Virus record (IMG/VR): IMGVR_UViG_3300046003_007866 | Location: 1-35,118 of that record | DNA length: 35,118 bases | Strand: one strand, 5' to 3' | Origin: a virus | Shown here: positions 21,411 through 28,973 of the stretch, piece after piece | Position numbering within the stretch: position 1 is the stretch's first letter | Layout of the letters: each line of letters begins with the position of its first letter | Program-made: the position numbers and the translations under genes | The notes under the pieces: generated by a model | The model's database searches: none | What the model was told of the DNA's origin: nothing | The model's input: the letters and a program-made list of their open reading frames with translations, nothing else

Positions 21411-22025
21411 ATGCTCGACGACCCGAACGACGACATCGCCGACGACGAGGCGAACCCGGAGGTGCTCTGGCGCGAGATCGTCTCGCTCCGCCGCCGGCTC
21501 GAACTGCGCGCCGTCGAGAACCGACAGTTGGTGGTCGCGCTCGACACGATCGGGATGTGCGCGCACGCTCAGGGTCGGCGGTTCACGATCGCGATCGTGG
21601 CCGTCGCCGACGAGGGGCTCCGGCTGAACTGCACGTCGACCCTCGTCGCCGACGCCGCCGGGGACGAGGAGGCGCTTCGGGATGGCATCGTCGCCGCACT
21701 CGCAGACTCGCTCGCCGCACTCGCCGAGGCGAGGACGATCGCGCCAGTCGCCGAGAACCTGCTCGAAGTGCTCGCCGACCTCGACGCCGACGAGGTGCTC
21801 GAAGGCACATACGGTGTCGACCCCGAGTCCGACCACGAGGACGTCGAGTCGTCGACGGTGCCACCGCTCGAAGCGGCGATCTACGAGTGGCGCAGGTCGG
21901 GCTACCCGATCACGGTCGGGCAGGCGCCGGCGCCCGGCGAGGGGTGGGAGGAGCCCGAGCCGGTCCCGGCCGGCGCCGGGAAGGTCGTTCCGATCCGATG
22001 GCCGGGCGGCAAGGGGGAGGCGTGA
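21411..22025 (+). CDS. Acidic protein of unknown function
   Basis: This is a 204-residue product starting MLDDPNDDIADDEANPEVLW. GGAGG lies 9 bases before the ATG. It is strongly acidic, with a likely coiled coil at 16-45. A CCCGTTACC site lies 22 bases upstream. Its stop overlaps the helicase start by GTGA, so it may be an accessory subunit of the helicase. No family is recognised. Confidence 0.55.
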   Translation: MLDDPNDDIADDEANPEVLWREIVSLRRRLELRAVENRQLVVALDTIGMCAHAQGRRFTIAIVAVADEGLRLNCTSTLVADAAGDEEALRDGIVAALADSLAALAEARTIAPVAENLLEVLADLDADEVLEGTYGVDPESDHEDVESSTVPPLEAAIYEWRRSGYPITVGQAPAPGEGWEEPEPVPAGAGKVVPIRWPGGKGEA

Positions 22026-23515
22026 CGCCGACCCGAATCACCGTCGGCGCCGAGGTCGTCGTCCACGGGCTGCGGCCGGACGAAATGCGCGCCGTGTCGG
22101 AACTGCTCAGCTACCCGAACCCTGAGTTCGTGCGGCGCGAGAAGGCCGGGTCATGGGTCGGCAACATCGACCCGAAGATCAGGGCGTGCCGAACCGACAA
22201 GGGCTCGCTCGTTTGCCCGCGCGGCGCGTTCCACACGGTCCGGCGCAAGTTGGCCGAACTCGGCCGCGAGGGCGTGATCGAACCCGGCACAACGTTCGTC
22301 CCGCTCCGCGAGGGCGTGCCCTTCCTTGCCCCGGACGCCGCGAGCGGTGCGCCGCGCCTCTACCAGTTGGAGGCCGAGGAGCGACTGCTCCGGCAGGTTC
22401 AGGGCTACGTCGTGCTCCCGTGCGGCGCGGGCAAGACCTTCGTCGGCGCGCGCGCCCTGATTCGGTCGGGACAGGCTGCGCTCGTCCTCTGTCACACGGG
22501 CGACCTGCTCGACCAGTGGCGCGATGCGATCTACAGGGCGAGCGGCACGCCGCCCCGGCTGATCGGCGACGAGCACTCGGGCGACTTCCGCCCGGCGCGA
22601 CCGCGCGAGGTCGTCGCCGCGTTGATCCAGTCCGTGCAGGCGGCCGGGCCGAAGGCGCTCGGCCTGCTCCGCTCCGTCGGGGCGGTGCTCGTCGACGAGG
22701 CCCACCGGGCTCCGTGCGCCGGGTACGTCGACCTGTTGGCGAAGTGCCCGGCCCGCTACCGATGGGGACTGACCGCGACGCCCGACCGGGCCGACGGGCT
22801 CGGGTTCCTGCTCGGCTACCACGTCGGCCCCGAACTCTACCGCAAGACGCCGCGCGAACTCGCTGCCGAGGGACACCTCCGGCTCCCGCGCGCGGTGCTC
22901 GTCCGCACCGGCTGGACGGCCGGCGAGGACGTGCGCGACCGGACGGGCCGGCTCGAATGGCACAAGACGGTCGCCGGGTTCTCGACCGACCCGAAGCGGG
23001 ACGCTGTGATCTGCGACCTCGCCGCCGCGTGCGTCGAGTCCGGCCGCACGACGCTCGTGCTCGTCCACCGGGTCGACCACGCCGGACGGATCGCAGCGCA
23101 ACTCCGGAAGCGTGGGATCGCCGCCGAGGCGGTCACGGGGCAGACCGACCGGGGGCACCGGAAGCGTCGGATCAACGACGCCCGCAGGGGCCGGGTCGAC
23201 TGCCTCGTCGCGACGCAACTCGCGGACGAGGGCCTCGACGTCCCGAACCTCGCTGCGCTGGTCACGGCCGCGCCGCAACGGGCCGAGGGCCGGGCGCTCC
23301 AACGGCTCGGCCGGCTCACGCGACCGGGGACGGACAAGCTCGCGCCGATCGCGTTCGACCTCGTGGACGGAGGCCTCGAACACCAAGCGCGGGCGAGGGC
23401 CGCAGCCTACGCCCGCGAGTACGACGCCGAGCCGGGCCGGTCCATCGACCTCGCAGCCGCGCTCGTCATGCTCCGGGGGCTCGACGCCGAGGACGTGCTC
23501 GGGGTGGCGTTGTGA
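22022..23515 (+). CDS. SF2 DEAH-box helicase (XPB/RecQ-like two-domain)
   Basis: This is a 497-residue protein, GTG start overlapping the upstream stop. Walker A PCGAGKT (about 136), DEAH-type VDEAHR (about 224), GLTATPDR (motif III) and a C-terminal QRLGRLTRPG (motif VI) define an SF2 helicase with the XPB-like arrangement. The N-terminal 100 residues are family-specific. It translocates on DNA; a role in origin melting or recombination is likely. Next gene start overlaps the stop (GTGA). Confidence 0.85.
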   Translation: MTPTRITVGAEVVVHGLRPDEMRAVSELLSYPNPEFVRREKAGSWVGNIDPKIRACRTDKGSLVCPRGAFHTVRRKLAELGREGVIEPGTTFVPLREGVPFLAPDAASGAPRLYQLEAEERLLRQVQGYVVLPCGAGKTFVGARALIRSGQAALVLCHTGDLLDQWRDAIYRASGTPPRLIGDEHSGDFRPARPREVVAALIQSVQAAGPKALGLLRSVGAVLVDEAHRAPCAGYVDLLAKCPARYRWGLTATPDRADGLGFLLGYHVGPELYRKTPRELAAEGHLRLPRAVLVRTGWTAGEDVRDRTGRLEWHKTVAGFSTDPKRDAVICDLAAACVESGRTTLVLVHRVDHAGRIAAQLRKRGIAAEAVTGQTDRGHRKRRINDARRGRVDCLVATQLADEGLDVPNLAALVTAAPQRAEGRALQRLGRLTRPGTDKLAPIAFDLVDGGLEHQARARAAAYAREYDAEPGRSIDLAAALVMLRGLDAEDVLGVAL

Positions 23516-24069
23516 GGTTCACGACGCTCCTGCTCGATCCGCCGTGGCCTGAGTCGGGCGGCGGCAAGGTGAAGCGCGGCGCAGATCGACACTACCCGCT
23601 GATGAAGGTCCGAGACATGCCCGGCGTGATCCTCGGCTCCGGGCTCTGGACGCCGGCCGAGCACGCGCACGTTTGGATGTGGACGACGAACACCTACCTG
23701 CCCGGCGCGCTCTGGCTGCTCGGGCAACTCGGCGCCGCGTACCGGACGAACGTCGCGTGGGTCAAGGACGGCCGGCCGGGGCTCGGCCAATACTTCAGGG
23801 GCAAGCACGAGCTACTGTTGTTCGCCACGTTCGGGAACGGCAAAAACCCGACCGTGTTCTCGGGGCGGCGCGATCTCCCGACGGTGATCGTTGCGGCGCG
23901 CGGCCGGCACTCGGCGAAGCCGGAGGCCGCCTACCGGCTGATCGAGGATAGGTCGGTCGGCTATCGCGTCGAGTTCTTCGCCCGCGCCGCTCGGCCCGGC
24001 TGGGTGTCGTGGGGGCCGCACGAGGGGCTCGCTCCGGCGATCGACCAAAAAAAGGCGCCTGTCGAGTAG
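23512..24069 (+). CDS. MT-A70-like adenine DNA methyltransferase
   Basis: This is a 185-residue product, GTG start overlapping the helicase stop. LLLDPPW at residues 6-12 is the DPPW catalytic motif of MT-A70-like N6-adenine methyltransferases. The domain continues with YPLMKVRDM and TNVAWVKDG segments. It likely methylates phage DNA against host restriction. Seven A in a row (24047-24053) form an A_AAA_AAG slippery heptamer near the C-terminus; a -1 shift would only add a shadow tail. Confidence 0.8.
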   Translation: MRFTTLLLDPPWPESGGGKVKRGADRHYPLMKVRDMPGVILGSGLWTPAEHAHVWMWTTNTYLPGALWLLGQLGAAYRTNVAWVKDGRPGLGQYFRGKHELLLFATFGNGKNPTVFSGRRDLPTVIVAARGRHSAKPEAAYRLIEDRSVGYRVEFFARAARPGWVSWGPHEGLAPAIDQKKAPVE

Positions 24070-24080
24070 GTCGTCGGGCT

Positions 24081-24090
24081 ACCCGTTACC
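24081..24090 (+). promoter_or_regulatory. ACCCGTTACC site before nuclease gene
   Basis: Located between the methyltransferase stop and ATG 24118, 27 bases upstream of the start. Confidence 0.5.
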
Positions 24091-24117
24091 CGAGCGACGG
24101 AAGCGAGGATTATCAAG

Positions 24118-25599
24118 ATGCAAGCCGATTTCCCGGTGGCGCGACCGCGCCCGAACTCCGTCAACGCCGACCGCTACGAGGGGGTGCCGATCCTCGGCCT
24201 GCCCGCCGACCCGCGCGTCGTGCTCGTGTCGACGTCGGAGCGCGGTGCGCTCGGTTGCGACCGGCGCTGGCTCTACGGCTACGGGCTCGGGATGCGCGGC
24301 GCGCCGTCCGACGCCATGACCTACGGGACCGCGTGGCACGAGGTCATGGAGGACGTTCACCGGTTCCTGATGGCCCTGACGCCGCCTCCGTCGGCTGGGC
24401 CGACCGCGACTCCGACGCCTTACGAGGACAGCTACCTCGAAGCGTGCGGGCTCTGTCTCGTGTCGCCGATCGTCGCGACGCCGTCCGCCCCGTGCCCGTG
24501 TTGCGGCTCGGACGGCTCCGCGCCCGGTGACGGGCCGCTGCTTCGCATCGAGTCGCGCTGGCGCGCCGAGGCCGCCGCGGGGAAGCTTGCGGCCGGCGAG
24601 GAAGGCGAGGAGGAGGAGCCGGGCGAGTCCATCGAGCAGCGGGTCGAGCGCCTCCGGCGTGCGGCGCAGGGTTGGCTCCGCGTGAATGGTCGGGTCGGCT
24701 TGCCCGGCTACGACGTGGTCGGCGTCGAGTTGGCGGTTGCCTGCCCCGTGCGGTCGCCCGGCTCGACGAAGCCCTACAACCCCGAGGTGCCGCTCGCGTT
24801 CGTGCCGGGCGGCTGGCGGTTCGCGCGGCCCGACGACCCGTCGGCGACCGTCCGGCGGGTGCGGTGGCCGTGGTATTGGATCGGCCGGGTCGACGCCGTG
24901 TTCCGCTCGCGCACCGACGGCTCGCTGCTCGTCGGCGAGTGGAAGTCGTCGCGCGACCCGACCGGCTACGTCCGAGGGATCACGGTCGACCCGCAGACCT
25001 ACGGCTACGGCGCGATGCTCGACCACGTCCGCGACCACTTCGGCGGCGGGCGCGTCCGCGGGTTCCTGTTCGACGTCGCGTCGTCGGTGTTGCAGCGCGA
25101 CCCGGACACGCTCGCCAAGGGTGGGCTCTCGGTCGCGATGAACCGAACCGTGCCCTCGTGGCGGTTCGAGGCGGCGGTCGTTGCCCGCGGCGAGGACCCG
25201 ACCTCGGAGAAGTACGCCGACCACATCTGCGCGCTCCGCGAGCAGAAGGACCCGCGCCTGTACGTCCGCGAGCCGGGCGGCATCGGGGCGATCGACCTCG
25301 CCGCGTGGCACGTCGAGACGTTCGCGATGGCGAAGCGGATCGCAGAGAACCGCCGGAACGTGGTCGACGCGATCGACGCCGGCTCCGTCGCCCTGCTGTT
25401 CCCGCGTCAGCCGGTCTGCCGCCAGCCGGGCGGGTTCTGCAGCTACCGCGGCCCGTGCTCGGCCGACGGGCCGGACGCCCGGCGCGCTTTCCCTGTCCGC
25501 GTCGATCCCGTCTGGACCGACCCGAACCTTCCGCTCGCCGCCGGAAACGACGCGGCGCCCGTTACCCAACCCTCGGAGAAAGAAGAATCATGGCTCTGA
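24118..25599 (+). CDS. PD-(D/E)XK nuclease, Cas4/AddB-like with Cys cluster
   Basis: This is a 493-residue protein. Motif I His74 is in YGTAWHEVMEDVH. Asp and EWK lie at WIGRVDAVF (about 254-262) and VGEWKSS (about 275-281), and QTYGYGAML follows. Cys47 (GCDRRW), Cys434, Cys441 and Cys447 (CRQPGGFCSYRGPC) give a four-Cys Fe-S arrangement like Cas4/AddB. A separate Cys-rich insert (C110, C113, C126, C128, C129) may bind zinc. It is probably the phage recombination exonuclease. It overlaps the Sak4-like gene by 10 bases. Confidence 0.78.
   Translation: MQADFPVARPRPNSVNADRYEGVPILGLPADPRVVLVSTSERGALGCDRRWLYGYGLGMRGAPSDAMTYGTAWHEVMEDVHRFLMALTPPPSAGPTATPTPYEDSYLEACGLCLVSPIVATPSAPCPCCGSDGSAPGDGPLLRIESRWRAEAAAGKLAAGEEGEEEEPGESIEQRVERLRRAAQGWLRVNGRVGLPGYDVVGVELAVACPVRSPGSTKPYNPEVPLAFVPGGWRFARPDDPSATVRRVRWPWYWIGRVDAVFRSRTDGSLLVGEWKSSRDPTGYVRGITVDPQTYGYGAMLDHVRDHFGGGRVRGFLFDVASSVLQRDPDTLAKGGLSVAMNRTVPSWRFEAAVVARGEDPTSEKYADHICALREQKDPRLYVREPGGIGAIDLAAWHVETFAMAKRIAENRRNVVDAIDAGSVALLFPRQPVCRQPGGFCSYRGPCSADGPDARRAFPVRVDPVWTDPNLPLAAGNDAAPVTQPSEKEESWL
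25557..25566 (+). promoter_or_regulatory. GCCCGTTACC site inside nuclease C-terminal codons
   Basis: Encodes A-P-V-T in the disordered tail of the nuclease; 23 bases before ATG 25590 (Sak4-like). Confidence 0.5.
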
Positions 25600-26582
25600 A
25601 CTACGACACCGTCACCGACATCGACACGCACACGAAGATGCTCCTGTTCGGACCGTCCGGCTCCGGCAAGAGCTACACGGCGGCCAAGGCCGGCGGCACG
25701 AGCGAGAGCCCGGAGGGGCGCGTCGCGATCCTCCTGCTCGAACCGAACGGGCTCGCCTCGATCCGAGCGAGCAACCGGCACGCGGTCGTCGTGACCGCCT
25801 ACGACCCGAAGCGATACGGCAAGGTCTACGCGTGGGAGGTGGTCGAGCAGTTCATTCGCGACGCGATGGACGGCACGCTCGCCGCGGCCGGCGTCAAGAC
25901 GATCGTGGTTGACAGCCTGACCGAGTTGCAGCGCGTGTGGCGCGACCGGTGCCTGATCGACGACGGCGTGGAGCCGAAGCGGCTCGCGCTCCACAAGATG
26001 ACGCAGCAGCAGTGGGGCGTCTGGACCGAGCGGTTCCGCCGCGTCCTCCGCACCTTCCGCGACTTGCCGATGAACGTGATCGCCATCGCCCTCGTGCAGA
26101 ACGAGACGGACGACGACGGGAACATCACGGCGATCGTGCCCGCCTTCGAGGGCAAGAAGTTGCCGAACGAGGTGGCGCAGTTCTACTCGGCCGTCGGGTA
26201 CTGCTTCAAGAAGGAGGTCAAGCTCACGCTCGGCGAGGGCGAGGCGCAGCGCACGGAGACGAAGATCGAGCACCGCGTCCTGTTCCAGACCGGGGGCAAG
26301 CTCGTTGTGAAGCCCTTTCCCGGCCTCGCCGCCGTCGAGGCGCCCGACCCGAAAATCTGGCACGCGAAGTACCTCGCCGCGCTCGCGGTGTCGGACGCCG
26401 ACCCGGCGCCCGAGGCCGAGCAGCAGGCCGCGCCCGAAGTGGTCGCGGTCGAGCAGGCGGCCGTCCAGCAGGCCGAGGCGGAAACGAAGCCGGCGCCCGT
26501 TACCCAAGCAGCGGAACCGGCGCCCACGCCGGCCCGCAAGAAGCGCGGGGCGGCAGGCGAAGAAGCCACGGCCGCCAAGTAG
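25590..26582 (+). CDS. Sak4-like P-loop ATPase (AAA_24)
   Basis: This is a 330-residue protein. Walker A GPSGSGKS is at 21-28, and Walker B-like KTIVVDSLTEL at about 104-114. A RecA-like core of Sak4/AAA_24 type, found with phage exonuclease and SSB genes, fits. It probably anneals or loads recombination filaments on ssDNA. The last about 65 residues are Ala/Glu/Pro-rich and disordered. The ATG lies inside the end of the nuclease ORF (10-base overlap). GGAG precedes it by 11 bases. Confidence 0.8.
   Translation: MALNYDTVTDIDTHTKMLLFGPSGSGKSYTAAKAGGTSESPEGRVAILLLEPNGLASIRASNRHAVVVTAYDPKRYGKVYAWEVVEQFIRDAMDGTLAAAGVKTIVVDSLTELQRVWRDRCLIDDGVEPKRLALHKMTQQQWGVWTERFRRVLRTFRDLPMNVIAIALVQNETDDDGNITAIVPAFEGKKLPNEVAQFYSAVGYCFKKEVKLTLGEGEAQRTETKIEHRVLFQTGGKLVVKPFPGLAAVEAPDPKIWHAKYLAALAVSDADPAPEAEQQAAPEVVAVEQAAVQQAEAETKPAPVTQAAEPAPTPARKKRGAAGEEATAAK
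26495..26504 (+). promoter_or_regulatory. GCCCGTTACC site inside Sak4-like C-terminal codons
   Basis: Encodes A-P-V-T in the disordered tail; 108 bases before SSB-like ATG 26613. Confidence 0.45.
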
Positions 26583-26612
26583 ACCCAACCAACCAACTCA
26601 GGAGATATCGAC

Positions 26613-27242
26613 ATGGCTTTCGACCCGAACCAGCACCCCGACAAGAACTTCGAGCCGCCGACCGCAGGCGACAAGGTGGCCGCGTGGGTACGCGTGGCAA
26701 CCGAGCAGACCACCAAGAACGGCAACCCGTATTTCCCGACGACCCTCGTGATCTTGCAGGACCGCGTCGCGGCGCCCGGCGAGAAGGGCGACAAGGGGTC
26801 GCTCCTGTTCGACGACGTGATGACGTCGGCGAACATGGGCTGGCGGCTCGCCAAGGTGTGCCGCGCGGTCAAGAACATGGCGCCGTTCGACGAGCGCGAT
26901 CACAAGGCGATGCAGAAGCGGCTCATGCTCAACGACGCCGGCGAGGCGGTGGCGGTCGTCGTGACGGTCGCCCGCGAGAGCTACACCAAGAACGACGGCA
27001 CGACCGGCGTGAAGGCGAAGATCACCGACTTCAAGCCCTACGGCGGCGCGTGGGGCGACGACTTCGACGACCTGATCGAAGCCGGCGAGAAGAAGGCGAA
27101 GGAGGCCGCCGACAAGGCCGCGGGCAAGCGGTCGGGCGGTGGGTCCGGGTCCAGCGGCGGCGCGCGTCCTGCGCGTCAGGCCGACGACACGGGGATGCCG
27201 TTCGACGGCGGCGGCGCCGACGACAGCGAGATTCCGTTCTAG
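26613..27242 (+). CDS. SSB-like / DUF669-like single-strand DNA-binding protein
   Basis: This is a 209-residue product. Residues 1-150 fit the phage DUF669-type fold (FEPPTAGDKVAAWVRVATE, GDKGSLLFDDV). The C-terminus is a Ser/Gly linker and ends DDSEIPF, the acidic tail by which SSBs recruit partners. CAGGAG lies 9 bases before the ATG. It sits between Sak4-like and replication genes, as expected for a recombination set of nuclease, annealing ATPase and SSB. Confidence 0.75.
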   Translation: MAFDPNQHPDKNFEPPTAGDKVAAWVRVATEQTTKNGNPYFPTTLVILQDRVAAPGEKGDKGSLLFDDVMTSANMGWRLAKVCRAVKNMAPFDERDHKAMQKRLMLNDAGEAVAVVVTVARESYTKNDGTTGVKAKITDFKPYGGAWGDDFDDLIEAGEKKAKEAADKAAGKRSGGGSGSSGGARPARQADDTGMPFDGGGADDSEIPF

Positions 27243-27245
27243 GCG

Positions 27246-27911
27246 ATGGACGAGAACGCCATTTGGTCGGCGCTCTGCGCCTTCCTCCCGGCAGATCGGC
27301 GGCGCGCTCTCACCGGGGCGCGCCGCGATCGTCTCAGGGCTCGCGTTGCCGAGCACGGCGCCGAGGCCGTGGTTCGTGTCGGCCAGTGGGTCGCCGAGTC
27401 GAAGCACGAGCGGGCCGCGTTCCTGCGCGCGCGCGGCGACGTCGACACGCTACTGTGGCGGTCGAAGTTCCAAGCCTACGCGGAGTTCTCGATGGAGCCT
27501 GACGTCGACGTGCGTGCGATCGCGGCGTTCATGCGCTGGCGGTCGCTGACCGGCTCCGACGTCGAGTTGTCACCCGTCCTTGCCGCTCCGATCTTGTCCG
27601 CGATCGAAGCGGTCGGGTGTCCCGCGACGATCCGGGTGATCGAGTGGGTCCTGCTCGGGCAGGACGACCGGGCGCGGTTCCTGCGCTCGAAGGGCGTCAC
27701 GTCGCTCGCCGGCATCCTGCGGGCCGACAAGCTCCACGGGCGAGTCGATCTCGCAAAAGCGGCGAAACCGACGAGGGTGGACGCGCCGCCCGTTACCCTG
27801 TCGGCGGCCACGGGCTCCCCCGGCGTCGACGAGATCGACCTTGGACCCAACGCCTCGCTCGGCTACGCGCCGACCGACCACCTACGCCGCCCGCGCCGCC
27901 CGGCGACCTAA
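27246..27911 (+). CDS. Phage replication-associated protein with an internal duplication
   Basis: This 221-residue product begins three bases after the SSB stop. Two tandem helical units are visible. Unit A, about 30-82, contains RVGQWVAESKHERAAFLRARG. Unit B, about 116-170, contains RVIEWVLLGQDDRARFLRSKG. They share the W and the ERAAFLRA/DRARFLRS core. The pattern ending LLWRSKFQAYAE resembles the C-terminal part of phage replisome organisers or initiator proteins. The tail is disordered. Confidence 0.55.
   Translation: MDENAIWSALCAFLPADRRRALTGARRDRLRARVAEHGAEAVVRVGQWVAESKHERAAFLRARGDVDTLLWRSKFQAYAEFSMEPDVDVRAIAAFMRWRSLTGSDVELSPVLAAPILSAIEAVGCPATIRVIEWVLLGQDDRARFLRSKGVTSLAGILRADKLHGRVDLAKAAKPTRVDAPPVTLSAATGSPGVDEIDLGPNASLGYAPTDHLRRPRRPAT
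27788..27797 (+). promoter_or_regulatory. GCCCGTTACC site inside replication gene tail
   Basis: Encodes P-P-V-T; 123 bases before methyltransferase ATG 27921. Confidence 0.45.
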
Positions 27912-27920
27912 CGAGGAAAT

Positions 27921-28973
27921 ATGACGAAGCACGCCCTGAGCGCCGGGACGATCCACGTCGGCGACTGGCTCGAAGCCGACCTCGCCCCCGGCTACACCCT
28001 CGCGATCGTGGACGGCCCCTACGGCATGGGAAAGGCGGCATGGGATCGCGTGAGCATTGACGACCTCGCCGACTGGTACGCGCCGCACGTCGCCCGCGTG
28101 TCCGCCCTGCTCGCCCCGTCGGCGTCGGTCTACCTGTGGAACACCGCCGAGGGGTGGTCGCGGCTCGACCCGGTGATGCGGGCGGCGGGGTGGACGTTTC
28201 GGGCGCTGGTGACGTGGGACAAGGGGATCGCCTCGCTTGCAGGGAAGGGCGTCGAGGCGCTGACCGGGTGGCCCGACGTGACGGAAGTGGCTGGGTTCTA
28301 CCAGCGGGAACCCAGCGAGGTTGATCTGTGGAATCGGCGCGGAGACGCGCACCCCGTTCGGCGGTATCTCGACGAAGCGCGAGAGCGCGCCGGGCTCACG
28401 AACGCGCAGGTGGACGACGCGATCGGGGTTCGCGGAATGGCGAGACACTGGTTCTCGTGGACGCAGTGGTGCCTTCCGAGCCCGGAGCGATACGCGCAAC
28501 TTCAGCGACTTCTTCCCGGTCTTGATCGAGAACTTGGCGATCTTCGCGCCGAACACGCGGACATATGGGCTCGACATCGTTCAGAGTGGGAGCAGATCAG
28601 GGCGCCATTCGCCCCCCCAATGGCGACCACGAATGTTTGGGCTGAACTGCCCGTTGCCGGCCCGGAACGGCTTCGTCTCGCTGACGGTTCGCCTCTCCAC
28701 CAATGCCAAAAGCCCCTGCTGTTCGCCGAGCGCATGATCCGCGCCTCGACCCGCCCCGGTGAGCGCGTGCTCGTCCCGTTCGGCGGCACCTGTCGCGAGG
28801 CTGTGATCTGCGAGTGGCTGGCGCGAACGACGCCGGCCGATGCGCGCGGCTACGACGTGTGCGAACTGAACGCGGACGGGGTGGACTACATCGGGCCGGT
28901 GCTCGCGCAGATACGCGGGGAGGACATGCGACCGAGGGCGGCGGGACAGGTCCGGTTGTTCGGGGGCTCCTGA
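27921..28973 (+). CDS. DNA methyltransferase with inserted HTH-like segment
   Basis: This is a 350-residue protein. DGPYG (31-35) replaces the usual DPPY catalytic motif IV. The S-adenosylmethionine-binding motif near 285 is VPFGGTCREAV. Motif order IV then I is that of beta-type N6-adenine or N4-cytosine methyltransferases. Residues 145-200 (LDEARERAGLTNAQVDDAIG, then MARHWFSW) look like the extra HTH segment seen in many phage methyltransferases. AGGA lies 5 bases before the ATG. The stop TGA overlaps the next ATG by one base. Confidence 0.8.
   Translation: MTKHALSAGTIHVGDWLEADLAPGYTLAIVDGPYGMGKAAWDRVSIDDLADWYAPHVARVSALLAPSASVYLWNTAEGWSRLDPVMRAAGWTFRALVTWDKGIASLAGKGVEALTGWPDVTEVAGFYQREPSEVDLWNRRGDAHPVRRYLDEARERAGLTNAQVDDAIGVRGMARHWFSWTQWCLPSPERYAQLQRLLPGLDRELGDLRAEHADIWARHRSEWEQIRAPFAPPMATTNVWAELPVAGPERLRLADGSPLHQCQKPLLFAERMIRASTRPGERVLVPFGGTCREAVICEWLARTTPADARGYDVCELNADGVDYIGPVLAQIRGEDMRPRAAGQVRLFGGS

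Noticed and set aside
24009-24530. Possible -1 frameshift fusion of the methyltransferase past the A7 tract
   Set aside because: The shifted frame only covers the start of the nuclease gene as an Arg-rich shadow, so no meaningful fusion is visible.
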